DNA of 64,000 nt from Serratia sp. Ag1 (GTDB taxonomy: Bacteria; Pseudomonadota; Gammaproteobacteria; Enterobacterales; Enterobacteriaceae), in the NCBI RefSeq assembly GCF_000743355.1, contig NZ_JQEI01000015.1, forward strand, positions 1-64,000, in the 5' to 3' direction. The position numbers were made by a program, and so were the translations under genes. Positions 26,446-38,239 of this stretch are shown here, in pieces (the first letter of the stretch is position 1; each line of letters opens with the position of its first letter). Below the pieces are notes generated by a model. That model searched no databases. It worked only from the letters and a program-made list of their open reading frames with translations, and had not been told where the DNA came from.

Positions 26446-27531
26446 ATGGCATTAACGCGCTTACTGATTAAAGATTTCCGTAATATCGAAGCCGCCGATC
26501 TGGCACCCGCGCCGGGATTTAACTTCCTGGTGGGGCCCAACGGCAGTGGCAAGACCAGCGTGTTGGAGGCGGTGTATACGCTTGGCCACGGGCGCGCGTT
26601 TCGCAGCTTGCAGGCTGGGCGGGTGATCCGCCACGATCGGGCGGAGTTCGTGCTGCATGGCCGGATCGAAGGTGCTGAACGCGAGTTGTCGGTAGGATTA
26701 AGCAAGAGCCGCCAGGGTGACAGCAAAGTGCGTATCGATGGCAGTGATGGCCACAAAGTGGCTGAGCTGGCCCAGTTATTGCCGATGCAGTTGATCACCC
26801 CGGAAGGTTTCACTCTGCTAAATGGCGGGCCGAAGTACCGGCGCGCTTTTCTGGACTGGGGTTGTTTTCATAATGAACCCGGTTTTTTCACCGCCTGGAG
26901 CAACCTGAAAAGGTTACTGAAGCAGCGCAATGCCGCGCTGCGCCAGGTCAGCCGCTATGCGCAGATTCGCGCCTGGGATCAGGAACTGATCCCGTTGGCC
27001 GAGCGCATCAGCGAATGGCGGGCATCCTACAGTGACGCAATTGCCGCGGATATCACCGCGACCTGCGCGCAGTTTTTGCCCGAATTTGCCCTGAGTTTCT
27101 CTTTCCAGCGCGGCTGGGACAAAGAGAGCGACTACGGAGAGCTGCTGGAGCGCCAGTTTGAGCGCGACAGGGCGTTAACCTATACCGCACTGGGGCCGCA
27201 TAAAGCGGACTTCCGTATTCGTGCCGAAGGCACGCCGGTAGAGGATATGTTATCGCGCGGTCAGCTTAAGTTGCTGATGTGCGCATTGCGCTTGGCGCAG
27301 GGTGAGTTTCTCACCCGCCAGAGCGGGCGGCGTTGCCTGTATCTGATTGATGATTTTGCCTCCGAGCTGGACACTGGCCGTCGCCGGTTGCTGGCCGATC
27401 GCCTGAAAGCCACCCAGGCTCAGGTTTTTGTCAGCGCGGTCAGCGCTGAACAAGTAACCGACATGGTGGGTGAAAAGGGCAAGATGTTCCGCGTGGAACA
27501 GGGTAAAATAGAGGTTCAACCACAGGACTAA
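26446..27531 (+). CDS. recF: Recombination mediator RecF
   Basis: A 361-residue SMC-like ATPase of the RecFOR pathway, loading RecA at gaps. Walker A is [12 protein letters not shown] (about residues 30-41), the signature [17 protein letters not shown] is near 265-280, and Walker [13 protein letters not shown] is near 300. The N-terminal [19 protein letters not shown] matches E. coli. It lies 164 bp after dnaN and 18 bp before gyrB. Confidence 0.98.
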   Translation: MALTRLLIKDFRNIEAADLAPAPGFNFLVGPNGSGKTSVLEAVYTLGHGRAFRSLQAGRVIRHDRAEFVLHGRIEGAERELSVGLSKSRQGDSKVRIDGSDGHKVAELAQLLPMQLITPEGFTLLNGGPKYRRAFLDWGCFHNEPGFFTAWSNLKRLLKQRNAALRQVSRYAQIRAWDQELIPLAERISEWRASYSDAIAADITATCAQFLPEFALSFSFQRGWDKESDYGELLERQFERDRALTYTALGPHKADFRIRAEGTPVEDMLSRGQLKLLMCALRLAQGEFLTRQSGRRCLYLIDDFASELDTGRRRLLADRLKATQAQVFVSAVSAEQVTDMVGEKGKMFRVEQGKIEVQPQD

Positions 27532-29964
<2,433 letters not shown>

Positions 29965-29981
29965 CGCGTTAATGAGTGATT

Positions 29982-30015
29982 AAAAATCCGCGCCGGTTCG
30001 CCCGCGCGGATTTTT
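29982..30015 (+). terminator. Terminator of the dnaA-gyrB series
   Basis: AAAAATCCGCGC pairs with GCGCGGATTTTT across a short loop and is followed by TTTTTTT, just after the gyrB stop. This is a textbook intrinsic terminator. Confidence 0.95.
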
Positions 30016-30093
30016 TTATGCCGTTTTGAGCGCTGATATGGCAAGCTGAAACGCGTTAGCATCGAGAAAACCACTGGGAGAGGAGAGGCTTGA

Positions 30094-30909
30094 ATGACCA
30101 TTGAACTGATTGCAATTGATATGGATGGCACGCTGCTTAATCCGCAGCACCAGATTACGCCAGCGGTAAAGCAGGCGATTAGCGCAGCGCGCAGCAAAGG
30201 GGTGCATGTGGTGCTGGCCACCGGGCGGCCTTACGTGGGCGTGCAGGACTATCTGCGTCAGTTGGATATTCAGGGCAGTGGTGATTTCTGTATCACTTAT
30301 AACGGTGCGTTGGTGCTGCAAGCGGCAGATGGTGCCTGCATTCTGCAGGAAACGCTCGGTTTTGAGGATTATCTCTATTTTGAGCAGATGGCGCGCGAAT
30401 TTGGCGTTCATTTCCAGGCGTTTGACTTCGATACTCTGTATACGCCGAACAGAAATATCGGCAAATACACCGTTCACGAAGCGGCCATGACCGGTATCCC
30501 ACTGAGATACCGCAGCGTGGAAGAGATGGATCGGGCGATCCGCTTCCCGAAAGTGATGATGATTGACGAACCCGAGTTGCTGGACCAGGCCATTGCCCGC
30601 TTGCCAGCTGAAGCGCTGGATCGTTACACCATCATGAAAAGCGCGCCTTTCTACCTGGAGATTTTGCACAAGCGGGTAGATAAAGGCGCTGGGGTGAAAA
30701 TGCTGGCGGATCACCTCGGCATCAAACAGCAAAACGTGATGGCGCTAGGCGATCAGGGCAACGATATTGCGATGATCGAATACGCCGGGGTTGGCGTGGC
30801 GATGGGCAACGCTATTCCCGAACTGAAAGCGATCGCCCAGTTTGTGACCACCACCAATACCGAAGACGGCGTGGCGCGTGCGATAGAGCAGTTTGTGCTG
30901 AATGTTTGA
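30094..30909 (+). CDS. yidA: Sugar phosphatase YidA (HAD, Cof subfamily)
   Basis: A 271-residue Cof-type HAD phosphatase. Motif I is IDMDGTLLNP (residues 8-17), motif II VVLATGRPYVG, the Lys is in KGAGVKMLADHLGI, and motif III/IV GDQGNDIAMIEYAGVGVAMGNA. E. coli YidA dephosphorylates sugar phosphates. It follows gyrB, as in E. coli. Confidence 0.95.
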   Translation: MTIELIAIDMDGTLLNPQHQITPAVKQAISAARSKGVHVVLATGRPYVGVQDYLRQLDIQGSGDFCITYNGALVLQAADGACILQETLGFEDYLYFEQMAREFGVHFQAFDFDTLYTPNRNIGKYTVHEAAMTGIPLRYRSVEEMDRAIRFPKVMMIDEPELLDQAIARLPAEALDRYTIMKSAPFYLEILHKRVDKGAGVKMLADHLGIKQQNVMALGDQGNDIAMIEYAGVGVAMGNAIPELKAIAQFVTTTNTEDGVARAIEQFVLNV

Positions 30910-30927
30910 TGACTGGCTGCATTAGCT

Positions 30928-30948
30928 CCCTCTCCTTTGGGGAGAGGG
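30928..30948. terminator. Hairpin between convergent yidA and dehydratase genes
   Basis: CCCTCTCC and GGGAGAGGG-type arms form a perfect 8-bp stem with a 5-nt loop between two convergent genes. No long U-tract follows, so it may be a REP-like repeat acting as a shared transcript end. Confidence 0.5.
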
Positions 30949-30962
30949 CTTAAACATAGCAA

Positions 30963-31934
30963 TTATTGATGATTCTTATCGTTAATAGCCTTCAGGTATT
31001 TCTCCAGTACGATGTTTTTACCGCACAGCACCACGGCCACTTTTTTACCCTGAAACTCGGGGGCCAGCTTGCAGGCTGCCGCCAGCGCCACACCGGCAGC
31101 CCCTTCAATAATCCAGCGATCGCTGGCGGCAATCATGCGCATCGCCTGCTTGATTTCCTGTTCGCTAACCAGCACTTTGCGGTCGATCACCTGTTGGCAC
31201 AGCGGGAACGTGATAGCGCCTGGCTCAACGCTGCCAGCGGTACCGTCAGACAGCGTCTCCTGCTCTTCCACCGGGTGGATATGCCCGGCCTCCAGCGCGC
31301 TATACATGCTGGTGGCGTTTTCTGGCCAGCAGGCAATAATTTGTGTTTTCGGCGACAATCGCTTCATTACGCTGCCGATACCGGCAATATAGCCGCCACC
31401 ACCCACTGCAATGAACACCGCATCCAGATCGGGCTGTTGCTCCACCATCTCCAGACCGCAGGTGCCTTGACCGGCTATGACCTGCAGGTCGTTGTAAGGG
31501 GAAATATAGCTTTTATGCTGTTCACGGGCGGCTCGCTCCCCGGCCAGTTCGGCATTCAAGGCGTCACCCGCGACCAACTCTACTTGGCCGCCAAGGGCGC
31601 GAATGGTTTCCAGCTTGATGGCAACGGCGGTTGCAGGTGCATACACGGTGGCATTAACGCCCATCAGTTTACTGGCTAACGCAACCGCCTGGCCATGATT
31701 GCCGGTGGAAGCCGCGATAACGCCTTGTTGACGTTGTTGCTCGCTCAACAGGCGCAGTTTGTTACTGGCTCCACGAAATTTAAATGAGCCAGTATGCTGC
31801 AGATGATCGCACTTCAGGTACAGTTCACAACCCAGTTGTTGTGAAAGCAGGACGCTGCGTTCCAAAGGCGTAACGCGAACCTGTGGGCGTAACAGTTGGT
31901 GCGCTGAGACAATTTCATCAAACAAGCTGTTCAT
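30963..31934 (-). CDS. PLP-dependent threonine/serine dehydratase family enzyme
   Basis: A 323-residue fold-type II PLP enzyme. The Schiff-base Lys is in GSFKFRGA (about residue 52), the substrate loop is ASTGNHGQAVA (about 75-85), the phosphate loop is the tetraglycine VGGGGYIAGIG near 178, and the pyridine-binding end reads LCGKNI. It lacks an ACT regulatory domain, so it resembles catabolic TdcB-like or EutB-like dehydratases rather than IlvA. It probably deaminates a hydroxy-amino acid to a keto acid. The substrate cannot be fixed by sequence. It is convergent with yidA and divergent from yidR. Confidence 0.85.
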   Translation of the reverse strand: MNSLFDEIVSAHQLLRPQVRVTPLERSVLLSQQLGCELYLKCDHLQHTGSFKFRGASNKLRLLSEQQRQQGVIAASTGNHGQAVALASKLMGVNATVYAPATAVAIKLETIRALGGQVELVAGDALNAELAGERAAREQHKSYISPYNDLQVIAGQGTCGLEMVEQQPDLDAVFIAVGGGGYIAGIGSVMKRLSPKTQIIACWPENATSMYSALEAGHIHPVEEQETLSDGTAGSVEPGAITFPLCQQVIDRKVLVSEQEIKQAMRMIAASDRWIIEGAAGVALAAACKLAPEFQGKKVAVVLCGKNIVLEKYLKAINDKNHQ

Positions 31935-32070
31935 ACCAATTCCTTTAATTTTTCAGGTGGTTGTAAACTCTGGAGAGGGCAATATTTATGATCATGTACT
32001 TTTACTCTATCTGTCCTGAATAAAAAACCATACGTTAAATGACATTTACCGCATACAAACAGGAGCCGCC

Positions 32071-33351
32071 ATGAGCCACCGGGAACAACAACTGACGTTT
32101 GCTCTGCGCAACCATCAACTGACCAACATTAACGTCTGGACGCCATGCAGCCAGTGGTTGGCTTACGATGTGCGCCCAAACGGCGCTTCTTTTACCGGGT
32201 TAACTATTGAACGTGTGAATGTGGTGAGTGGTGAAGTTGAAGTGGTGTATCGGGCACAGCATGGAGCACACGTGGGAGTGGTGACGGTCAGCCCGGATGC
32301 ACCGGCACGCTATGCGTTTATTCATGGGCCTGAACACCCGGACAGCTATTGGCATTATGATTTTCACCATCGTCGCGGCGTGATTGTTTGCGAGCCGGAT
32401 CGTGAACTGGCGGTTACGCTGGATGCGATGGATATTACCGCCCCTTATACCCCGGGAGCCTTGCGCGGCGGCACGCATGTACACGTGTTCAGCCCGGACG
32501 GCAGCCGCCTGAGCTTTACCTATAACGATCACGTGATGCACGAACGCGATCCAGCGTTAGATCTGCGCAATGTCGGCGTTGCGGTGCCATTGCATGGTGT
32601 GAATCCACCCAAGCAACACCCGCGCGAGTATGACGGCAGCCACTATTGTGTGCTGGTCAGTTCAACCACGCCAACCCCGCAGCTGGGTAGCGATCAGATC
32701 AATCGTGCTTATGAAGAAGGTTGGATTGGGCAGCAAGGGTATCTGAAAGCCGATGGCAGCCGCCAGCGCTGGGCGTTGGCATTTATTGGCGACACGCTTT
32801 CTACGCAGGGTGAAAAGCTGCCGGAAGTGTTTGTGGTCGATCTGCCTGAAAACGATGCCGATTATGCCAAAGCCGGTGGTGCGCCGCTGCAGGGCACCGA
32901 CAGTACCCTGCCCGCGCCACCGCTTGGGGTGCAGCAGCGGCGGCTGACCTTTACCGGCCAGCGGCGTTATCCAGGGGTGGTGACCGCGCCGCGCCACTGG
33001 TTGCGCAGTTCCCCGGACGGTAGCTCCATCGCCTTTCTGATGCAGGATGAGCGCGGTGTGGTGCAACTGTGGACCATCTCACCGAATGGCGGCCAGCCAC
33101 ATCAGGTGACAAAAGGCGTACACCCTATTCAGTCGGCGTTCAGTTGGCATCCGCAGGGGGTGAAAATTGCTTTAGTGTGCGACAACAGCGTGATGTTGTG
33201 CGACCTGAACGACGGCAACATGCAGCGCCTGACGCCACGAACTCCGCAACCCCCGCTGGGAGAGGCGGTGGTGCTTTCACCAGACGGCAAGCAGGTGGCG
33301 TTTATGCGCGAGGTTGAAGGGTTCAGCCAGATTTTTACGGTGACAATCTAG
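32071..33351 (+). CDS. yidR: DUF3748 beta-propeller-like protein YidR
   Basis: A 426-residue protein of the YidR family with no signal peptide. Repeated segments such as FSPDGSRLSFTYND, SSPDGSSIAFLMQDERG and LSPDGKQVAFMREVEG are TolB/WD40-type propeller blades. The biochemical role is unknown. In E. coli yidR also lies next to yidQ and ibpA, and the same order here supports orthology. A TATA-rich region and AGGAG precede the ATG. Confidence 0.85.
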   Translation: MSHREQQLTFALRNHQLTNINVWTPCSQWLAYDVRPNGASFTGLTIERVNVVSGEVEVVYRAQHGAHVGVVTVSPDAPARYAFIHGPEHPDSYWHYDFHHRRGVIVCEPDRELAVTLDAMDITAPYTPGALRGGTHVHVFSPDGSRLSFTYNDHVMHERDPALDLRNVGVAVPLHGVNPPKQHPREYDGSHYCVLVSSTTPTPQLGSDQINRAYEEGWIGQQGYLKADGSRQRWALAFIGDTLSTQGEKLPEVFVVDLPENDADYAKAGGAPLQGTDSTLPAPPLGVQQRRLTFTGQRRYPGVVTAPRHWLRSSPDGSSIAFLMQDERGVVQLWTISPNGGQPHQVTKGVHPIQSAFSWHPQGVKIALVCDNSVMLCDLNDGNMQRLTPRTPQPPLGEAVVLSPDGKQVAFMREVEGFSQIFTVTI

Positions 33352-33384
33352 ATTGCGGGCCAGACGGCCCGCAGTGGAATGTAA

Positions 33385-33726
33385 TCAGTGAGAAGGCGTG
33401 GGCATACCCTGGCCAGGATTCTTGTTGGTGGCCTGATTCTGCTCTTCATCATGTTGGATGCGTGCCTTGGGTGATTCTGCGGTTTTATCTTTGCCTGAGC
33501 GCAGGTAATCATAAGGCAATAACAGAGTATCCATCGCCGCCGATAACGGCAGGTCAATCGCCAGCAGTGGCATCATGGCCCAACTGGTGTCATGGCTTTT
33601 CATCATATCCACATTGGCGCGCGTGCCAGCATAGTATCCCTGATCGGCCCCAGTGTGGCTCATCACGCTGGAACAGCCGCTGGTGGTCAACAACATGCAA
33701 CTCGCTATCACTTTTAGAGGTTTCAT
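33385..33726 (-). CDS. yidQ: DUF1375 lipoprotein YidQ
   Basis: A 113-residue small lipoprotein. The start is placed at MKPLKVIASCMLLTTSGC because the signal peptide and lipobox (TSGC, Cys18) begin there; the open frame upstream has no membrane signal. The mature part contains SHTGADQGYYAGTRAN and IDLPLSAAMDTLLLPYDY, features of the family. It is probably anchored in the outer membrane. Convergent with yidR and divergent from ibpA, as in E. coli. Confidence 0.85.
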   Translation of the reverse strand: MKPLKVIASCMLLTTSGCSSVMSHTGADQGYYAGTRANVDMMKSHDTSWAMMPLLAIDLPLSAAMDTLLLPYDYLRSGKDKTAESPKARIQHDEEQNQATNKNPGQGMPTPSH

Positions 33727-33892
33727 CAGTCCATCCAGAAGGGTACGGTTTCCCTTAAATTTGCTTAATCCATCGAAGCTACAGCGTTGTTGGCCGCACA
33801 AGCGTTCTGATTTATCACTTGGCGGCAACCTATATTGTATGTGATAAACCCATCCCCGTCGTTTCCAATGGGCAAATTTTTATTCATCAATG

Positions 33893-33920
33893 GTTGAAAT
33901 GAAAAAATCAAACCCCACTT
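33893..33920 (+). promoter_or_regulatory. Sigma-32 heat-shock promoter of ibpAB
   Basis: GTTGAAA at 33893-33899 and CCCCACTT at 33913-33920 are 13 bp apart. This matches the RpoH consensus (CTTGAAA, 13 bp, CCCCATNT) at all but a few positions. It lies about 115 bp upstream of the ibpA ATG, leaving a long leader for the thermometer. Confidence 0.88.
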
Positions 33921-34007
33921 ACTGGTTGAGGCCAAATTAAGAACTTGCCGTCAGGGAGTTTGGGCCAGAAAAATTGAGTCTGTCCATGGTGGAGGGCTTA
34001 TTAATAA

Positions 34008-34030
34008 CCTCGCTGAAGTGCCTTAGGAGG
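34008..34030 (+). ncRNA. ROSE-type RNA thermometer in ibpA leader
   Basis: CCTCGCT (34008-34014) can pair with the ribosome site AGGAGG (34025-34030) if the G at 34012 bulges out. This is the defining UYGCU anti-Shine-Dalgarno feature of ROSE elements. Heating would open it and allow IbpA translation. The pairing is read from the sequence; melting is inferred from the known E. coli ibpA ROSE. Confidence 0.8.
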
Positions 34031-34036
34031 CTGTTT

Positions 34037-34450
34037 ATGCGCAATTTCGATCTTTCCCCATTATACCGCTCTGCGATTGGTTTTGATCGCCTGTTCAATG
34101 CGCTTGAAGCAAACCAAAGCCAGAGCAATGGTGGTTACCCCCCCTATAATGTTGAACTGGTGGATGAAAATCATTATCGCATCGCGATTGCGGTTGCCGG
34201 GTTTGCCGAGCAGGAACTGGAGATCACCACGCATGACAATCTGCTGATTGTCCGTGGGGCCCACAAGAATGAGCCTGCAGAGAGAACCTATTTATATCAA
34301 GGCATCGCCGAGCGCAATTTTGAGCGCAAATTCCAACTGGCCGAACATATTCAAATTAAAGGGGCCAAATTGGAAAACGGGTTGCTGTATATCGATATGC
34401 AGCGCATCGTGCCGGAAACATTAAAACCGCGCCGGATCGAAATTAAATAA
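34037..34450 (+). CDS. ibpA: Small heat-shock protein IbpA
   Basis: A 137-residue alpha-crystallin-type holdase, the E. coli IbpA length. The N-terminal [20 protein letters not shown] leads into the crystallin domain ([22 protein letters not shown]; later [13 protein letters not shown]), followed by a short C-terminal tail with the I-x-I type anchor (RRIEIK). It binds aggregating proteins, handing them to ClpB and DnaK. The first ATG with AGGAGG at the base of the thermometer sets the start. Confidence 0.97.
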   Translation: MRNFDLSPLYRSAIGFDRLFNALEANQSQSNGGYPPYNVELVDENHYRIAIAVAGFAEQELEITTHDNLLIVRGAHKNEPAERTYLYQGIAERNFERKFQLAEHIQIKGAKLENGLLYIDMQRIVPETLKPRRIEIK

Positions 34451-34491
34451 TTTTTATATCTGCCTGCCGTTAGGGGGCAAAACAATATCAT

Positions 34492-34509
34492 CTCGCTTCT
34501 TGGAAGGAG
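34492..34509 (+). ncRNA. ROSE-like RNA thermometer in ibpB leader
   Basis: CUC-G-CUUC (34492-34499) pairs with GAAG-GAG (34503-34509) across a UUG loop, with the G at 34495 bulged. The hairpin masks the GGAAGGAG ribosome site of ibpB. The same UYGCU logic as upstream of ibpA is seen, with a more compact stem. Confidence 0.72.
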
Positions 34510-34517
34510 TTAATACC

Positions 34518-34946
34518 ATGCGTAATTACGATTTATCCCCGCTTCTGCGTCAATGGATCGGCTTTGACAAGCTCGCCAGCTCAATGGGGGGCCAGGAACC
34601 ACAAGGATTCCCACCCTACAATATTGAGAAAAGTGACGATAACCACTATCGCATTTCTCTGGCACTGGCCGGGTTCAAACAAAGTGAACTGGATATTGAA
34701 GTAGAAGGCCCGCGCCTCACCGTGCGCGGCAACCCGGCACCACAGGAAAAACAGGTGGAATATCTGCATCAGGGGTTAGTGTTTAAAGAGTTCACCCTGA
34801 CCTTTACCCTGGCAGAACACCTGCAGGTTGCCGAAGCCAAATTTGAAAACGGCCTGCTGCATATCGATCTGGTGCGCCACGTACCGGAAGCCTTGCAGCC
34901 ACAACACATCAGCATCGGCAGTACGCCGGGGTTAGAAGCTAAATAA
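34518..34946 (+). CDS. ibpB: Small heat-shock protein IbpB
   Basis: A 142-residue paralogue of IbpA with the same architecture: [20 protein letters not shown], crystallin domain with [13 protein letters not shown] and [12 protein letters not shown]-terminal QPQHISIG. IbpA and IbpB co-assemble on aggregates. It is 67 bp after ibpA, with its own thermometer-like leader, and ends before a strong hairpin. Confidence 0.97.
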   Translation: MRNYDLSPLLRQWIGFDKLASSMGGQEPQGFPPYNIEKSDDNHYRISLALAGFKQSELDIEVEGPRLTVRGNPAPQEKQVEYLHQGLVFKEFTLTFTLAEHLQVAEAKFENGLLHIDLVRHVPEALQPQHISIGSTPGLEAK

Positions 34947-34970
34947 CCGGCTGAAAAAAAAGAAAAACTC

Positions 34971-35000
34971 ACGGGGGAAGTCCATTCGGGCTTCCCCCGT
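34971..35000 (+). terminator. Terminator hairpin after ibpB
   Basis: ACGGGGGAAG and CTTCCCCCGT form a perfect 10-bp stem with a 10-nt loop. The following T-tract is weak (TGCATTCT), but an A-rich run precedes the stem. Confidence 0.7.
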
Positions 35001-35160
35001 TGCATTCTGTGGTACAACCCACATTACCCCCCTCCTCCTTATGTCAGAATCCCTTATGATATTTAAGTATTTATACTCTGTGGATTTCAAGTGGCAGCTT
35101 GAACGGCGATGGGGATATAGCCACAGACCGATTGTTAAACTTGAGGTAAGGATGTGACGT

Positions 35161-36816
35161 ATGAGTGATATTGCCCTGACCGTCAGCATGTTGGCGTTGG
35201 TGGCTATTCTCGGATTATGGATCGGTAATTGGAAAGTGTATGGCGTTGGGCTGGGGATTGGTGGGGTGTTGTTCGGCGGGATTATCGTCGGGCATTTTGC
35301 CCAGACTTATCAAATCAGCCTTAACGGCGACATGCTGCACTTTATTCAGGAATTCGGTCTGATCCTGTTTGTTTACACCATCGGTATTCAGGTTGGCCCA
35401 GGTTTCTTCTCGTCCCTGCGTGTATCCGGCTTGCGGTTGAATGGCTTTGCCATTTTGCTGGTACTGGTAGGCGGGGTGGTCGCTGCGATCGTGCACAAGC
35501 TGTTTGCCGTGCCGCTGCCGATCATTCTTGGTGTGTTCTCCGGTGCGGTCACCAATACTCCGGCGCTGGGGGCCGGGCAGCAAATCCTCACCGATCTGGG
35601 TTCCGATCCGGCTCTGGTTAATCGCATGGGCATGGGATATGCGATGGCCTATCCGTTCGGCATCTGCGGCATTCTGTTGGTGATGTGGCTGATCCGCCTG
35701 TTTTTCCGCATCAATATTGAGAAGGAGGCGCGGGAGTTCGAAAGCAGCCTGGGCAATAGCGAGCTGCTGCAGACCATGAACGTGGCGGTGCGCAACCCTA
35801 ACCTGCATGGCATGGCGATCAAAAATGTACCGCTGCTCAACAGTGACGACATTATCTGTTCGCGCCTTAAGCGCGGTGATTTGCTGATGGTACCCGCTCC
35901 GCAGGAGAAGCTGGAACTGGGGGATTTCCTGCACCTGGTCGGCAAGCGTGAACAGTTGGAAAACGCCCGCTTGGTCATTGGTGAGGAGGTGGACGTTTCG
36001 CTCTCCACGCAGGGTACGGCGCTGCAGGTGGTGCGCGCGGTGGTCACCAACGAAAAGGTGTTGGGTAAAAAAATCCGCGATCTGAATCTGAAGCAGAAAT
36101 ACGATGTGGTGATTTCGCGCCTCAATCGCTCCGGGGTAGAGCTGGTGGCCGGCAGCAATGTTACGCTGCAGTTCGGCGATATTCTCAACCTGGTCGGGCG
36201 GCCAGAGGCGATCGAAGCCGTGGCGGCGATCGTCGGTAACGCCAAGCAGAAGCTGCAACAGGTGCAGATGCTGCCGGTGTTTATCGGGATCGGCCTGGGG
36301 GTGCTGCTGGGATCCATCCCGTTGTTTATTCCCGGTTTCCCGGCGGCATTGCGCCTAGGGCTGGCCGGTGGCCCGCTGGTGGTGGCGCTGATCCTCGGGC
36401 GTATCGGTAGCATCGGCAAGTTGTACTGGTTTATGCCGCCGAGTGCCAACCTGGCGCTACGTGAGCTGGGGATCGTGCTGTTTTTAGCCGTTGTCGGCCT
36501 GAAGTCGGGCGGTAACTTTATCGATACTCTGCTGCATGGCGAAGGGATGGCGTGGGTGGGCTATGGTGTATTGATCACGTCTATCCCACTGATCACTGTA
36601 GGGGTTTTGGCGCGGATGGTGGGCAAGATGAACTACCTGACGCTCTCCGGTATGCTGGCTGGCTCGATGACCGATCCGCCAGCGCTGGCTTTTGCCAATA
36701 ACCTGCATCCTACCTGTGGTGCGGCGGCGCTGTCTTATGCCACGGTGTATCCATTGGCGATGTTCCTGCGCATTATGTCTCCGCAACTGTTGGCGGTGCT
36801 GTTCTGGACGATGTAG
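35161..36816 (+). CDS. yidE: YidE, AspT/YbjL-type putative transporter
   Basis: A 551-residue inner-membrane protein. An N-terminal set of membrane segments comes first, then two tandem RCK_C (TrkA_C) cytosolic domains at about residues 190-280 and 280-365 ([36 protein letters not shown]), then a second membrane half. The internal repeat with [16 protein letters not shown] and [14 protein letters not shown] is the AspT/YidE signature. The transported ligand is unknown. It follows ibpAB, as in E. coli, but behind a terminator. Confidence 0.93.
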   Translation: MSDIALTVSMLALVAILGLWIGNWKVYGVGLGIGGVLFGGIIVGHFAQTYQISLNGDMLHFIQEFGLILFVYTIGIQVGPGFFSSLRVSGLRLNGFAILLVLVGGVVAAIVHKLFAVPLPIILGVFSGAVTNTPALGAGQQILTDLGSDPALVNRMGMGYAMAYPFGICGILLVMWLIRLFFRINIEKEAREFESSLGNSELLQTMNVAVRNPNLHGMAIKNVPLLNSDDIICSRLKRGDLLMVPAPQEKLELGDFLHLVGKREQLENARLVIGEEVDVSLSTQGTALQVVRAVVTNEKVLGKKIRDLNLKQKYDVVISRLNRSGVELVAGSNVTLQFGDILNLVGRPEAIEAVAAIVGNAKQKLQQVQMLPVFIGIGLGVLLGSIPLFIPGFPAALRLGLAGGPLVVALILGRIGSIGKLYWFMPPSANLALRELGIVLFLAVVGLKSGGNFIDTLLHGEGMAWVGYGVLITSIPLITVGVLARMVGKMNYLTLSGMLAGSMTDPPALAFANNLHPTCGAAALSYATVYPLAMFLRIMSPQLLAVLFWTM

Positions 36817-36823
36817 CTCGATT

Positions 36824-36847
36824 GGGGGCTCTGCTGGCAGAGCCCCC
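36824..36847. terminator. Shared terminator between yidE and avtA
   Basis: GGGGGCTCTG and CAGAGCCCCC form a perfect 10-bp stem with loop CTGG in the 37-bp gap between two convergent genes. Confidence 0.85.
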
Positions 36848-36853
36848 GCTGAT

Positions 36854-38107
36854 TTAACCCGCTTCCTGATGTGCTTGTTCGATTTCTTCAGCCAAAATTT
36901 TCACACCACGCTCAATCTGCTCAGGATCTGGCACGTAGTTCATGCGCATGCACTGGTGGGTATGCGGCCAATCATGCTCCAACCCAGGGAAAAAGTAGTG
37001 GCCCGGCACCATCAGAACGCCGCGCTTTTTCAGGCGCTGATACAGTAATTCGGTGCTGATCGGCAGATCTTTGAACCAGAGCCAGAGGAAAATCGCTCCT
37101 TCCGGTTTGTGGATCAGGCAACGCTCCGGCGATAGATAACGGCGCAGGATGCCGATGGTCTGTTCGACCCGCTGTTTGTAGAACGGGCGGATCACTTCAT
37201 TGGATAACCGCAGCAGATCGCCGCGCTCAATCATCTCTGTGGCCACCGCCGGGCCGATGCTGCCCGGTGACAGGCTGATAATACCGTTCATATTGGTGAG
37301 CGCCGTGATGATTTTCTCATCGGCAATCACAATGCCACAGCGTGAACCCGGCAGGCCGAGTTTGGACAGGCTCATGCACAGAATGATGTTCGGGTTCCAC
37401 AGCGGTGTGGCTTCGCTGAAAATGATGCCGGGGAACGGTACGCCGTAGGCATTGTCGATCACCAGTGGGATATCCCGCTGCTGCGCCAGCAGATCGAGCT
37501 TCATCAGCTCTTCGTCGGTGATCACGTTACCGGTCGGGTTGGTTGGGCGCGAGACGCAGATCATGCCGATGTCGTCGCCGATAGTCAGATGTTCAAAATC
37601 AACGTGATACTTGAATTGGCCGTCTGGCAACAGCTCAATATTCGGCTTGGCAGAGACAAATAGCCCATCGTCCAGCCCGGAATCGGCATAGCCAATATAT
37701 TCCGGCGCCAGTGGGAACAGCACACGGCGGCGGCTACCGTCGGCATAGCGACCAGCAAACAGGTTGAACAAGTAGAAAAACGCGCTTTGGCTGCCGTTAG
37801 TCAGTGCAATATTCTGTGGTTCGATCTGCCAGCCTTGCTCGTCTTGCAACATCTTGGCCAGCGCTTTCAACAGGGTATCTTTGCCCTGCGGGCCATCGTA
37901 GTTGCACAATGCTTCGGTGAGTTTGCCCTGATCGAGCATCTCTTGGCACAGTTGCTTGAAGTAGCTTTCCATCTCTGGGATATGCGCCGGATTACCGCCA
38001 CCGAGCATGATCGCGCCGGGGGTGCGCAGGCCGTCGTTCATATCGTCCATTAAACGGGTGATGCCCGCGTAACGAGTAAACTTGTCGCCGAAAAGTGAAA
38101 AAGTCAT
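36854..38107 (-). CDS. avtA: Valine-pyruvate aminotransferase
   Basis: A 417-residue fold-type I PLP aminotransferase. The start MTFSLFGDKFTRYAGITRLM and the PLP Lys in SLSKLGLPGSRCG (about residue 255) match E. coli AvtA, as does the Asn in RPTNPTGN. It makes valine, with alanine as amino donor. It lies downstream of malS on the same strand, as in E. coli. Confidence 0.95.
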   Translation of the reverse strand: MTFSLFGDKFTRYAGITRLMDDMNDGLRTPGAIMLGGGNPAHIPEMESYFKQLCQEMLDQGKLTEALCNYDGPQGKDTLLKALAKMLQDEQGWQIEPQNIALTNGSQSAFFYLFNLFAGRYADGSRRRVLFPLAPEYIGYADSGLDDGLFVSAKPNIELLPDGQFKYHVDFEHLTIGDDIGMICVSRPTNPTGNVITDEELMKLDLLAQQRDIPLVIDNAYGVPFPGIIFSEATPLWNPNIILCMSLSKLGLPGSRCGIVIADEKIITALTNMNGIISLSPGSIGPAVATEMIERGDLLRLSNEVIRPFYKQRVEQTIGILRRYLSPERCLIHKPEGAIFLWLWFKDLPISTELLYQRLKKRGVLMVPGHYFFPGLEHDWPHTHQCMRMNYVPDPEQIERGVKILAEEIEQAHQEAG

Positions 38108-38175
38108 AGATGCAACAGTATTGTTATTAGCAAGTAAACCACCACCATAACGCCAGACAAATGCTGGCGCAATGC

Positions 38176-38208
38176 GGCGATATTTTCCCCGTCGGGAGAG
38201 ATATCGCC
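38176..38208 (-). terminator. Hairpin between malS and avtA
   Basis: GGCGATAT (38176-38183) pairs with ATATCGCC (38201-38208), and CCC/GGG lies inside the loop. It follows the malS stop on the minus strand. Only a short A/T tract follows, so it may attenuate rather than stop transcription. Confidence 0.45.
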
Positions 38209-38239
38209 CGGCGGTTTTTTGCTAGCATAAATCGCTGAA

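Noticed and set aside
35215-36258. 347-codon open frame opposite yidE, and similar long frames opposite yidC (21093-22022) and dnaA (24150-25127)
   Set aside because: Gln/His/Arg-rich shadows of membrane and replication proteins, with no ribosome sites or family motifs.
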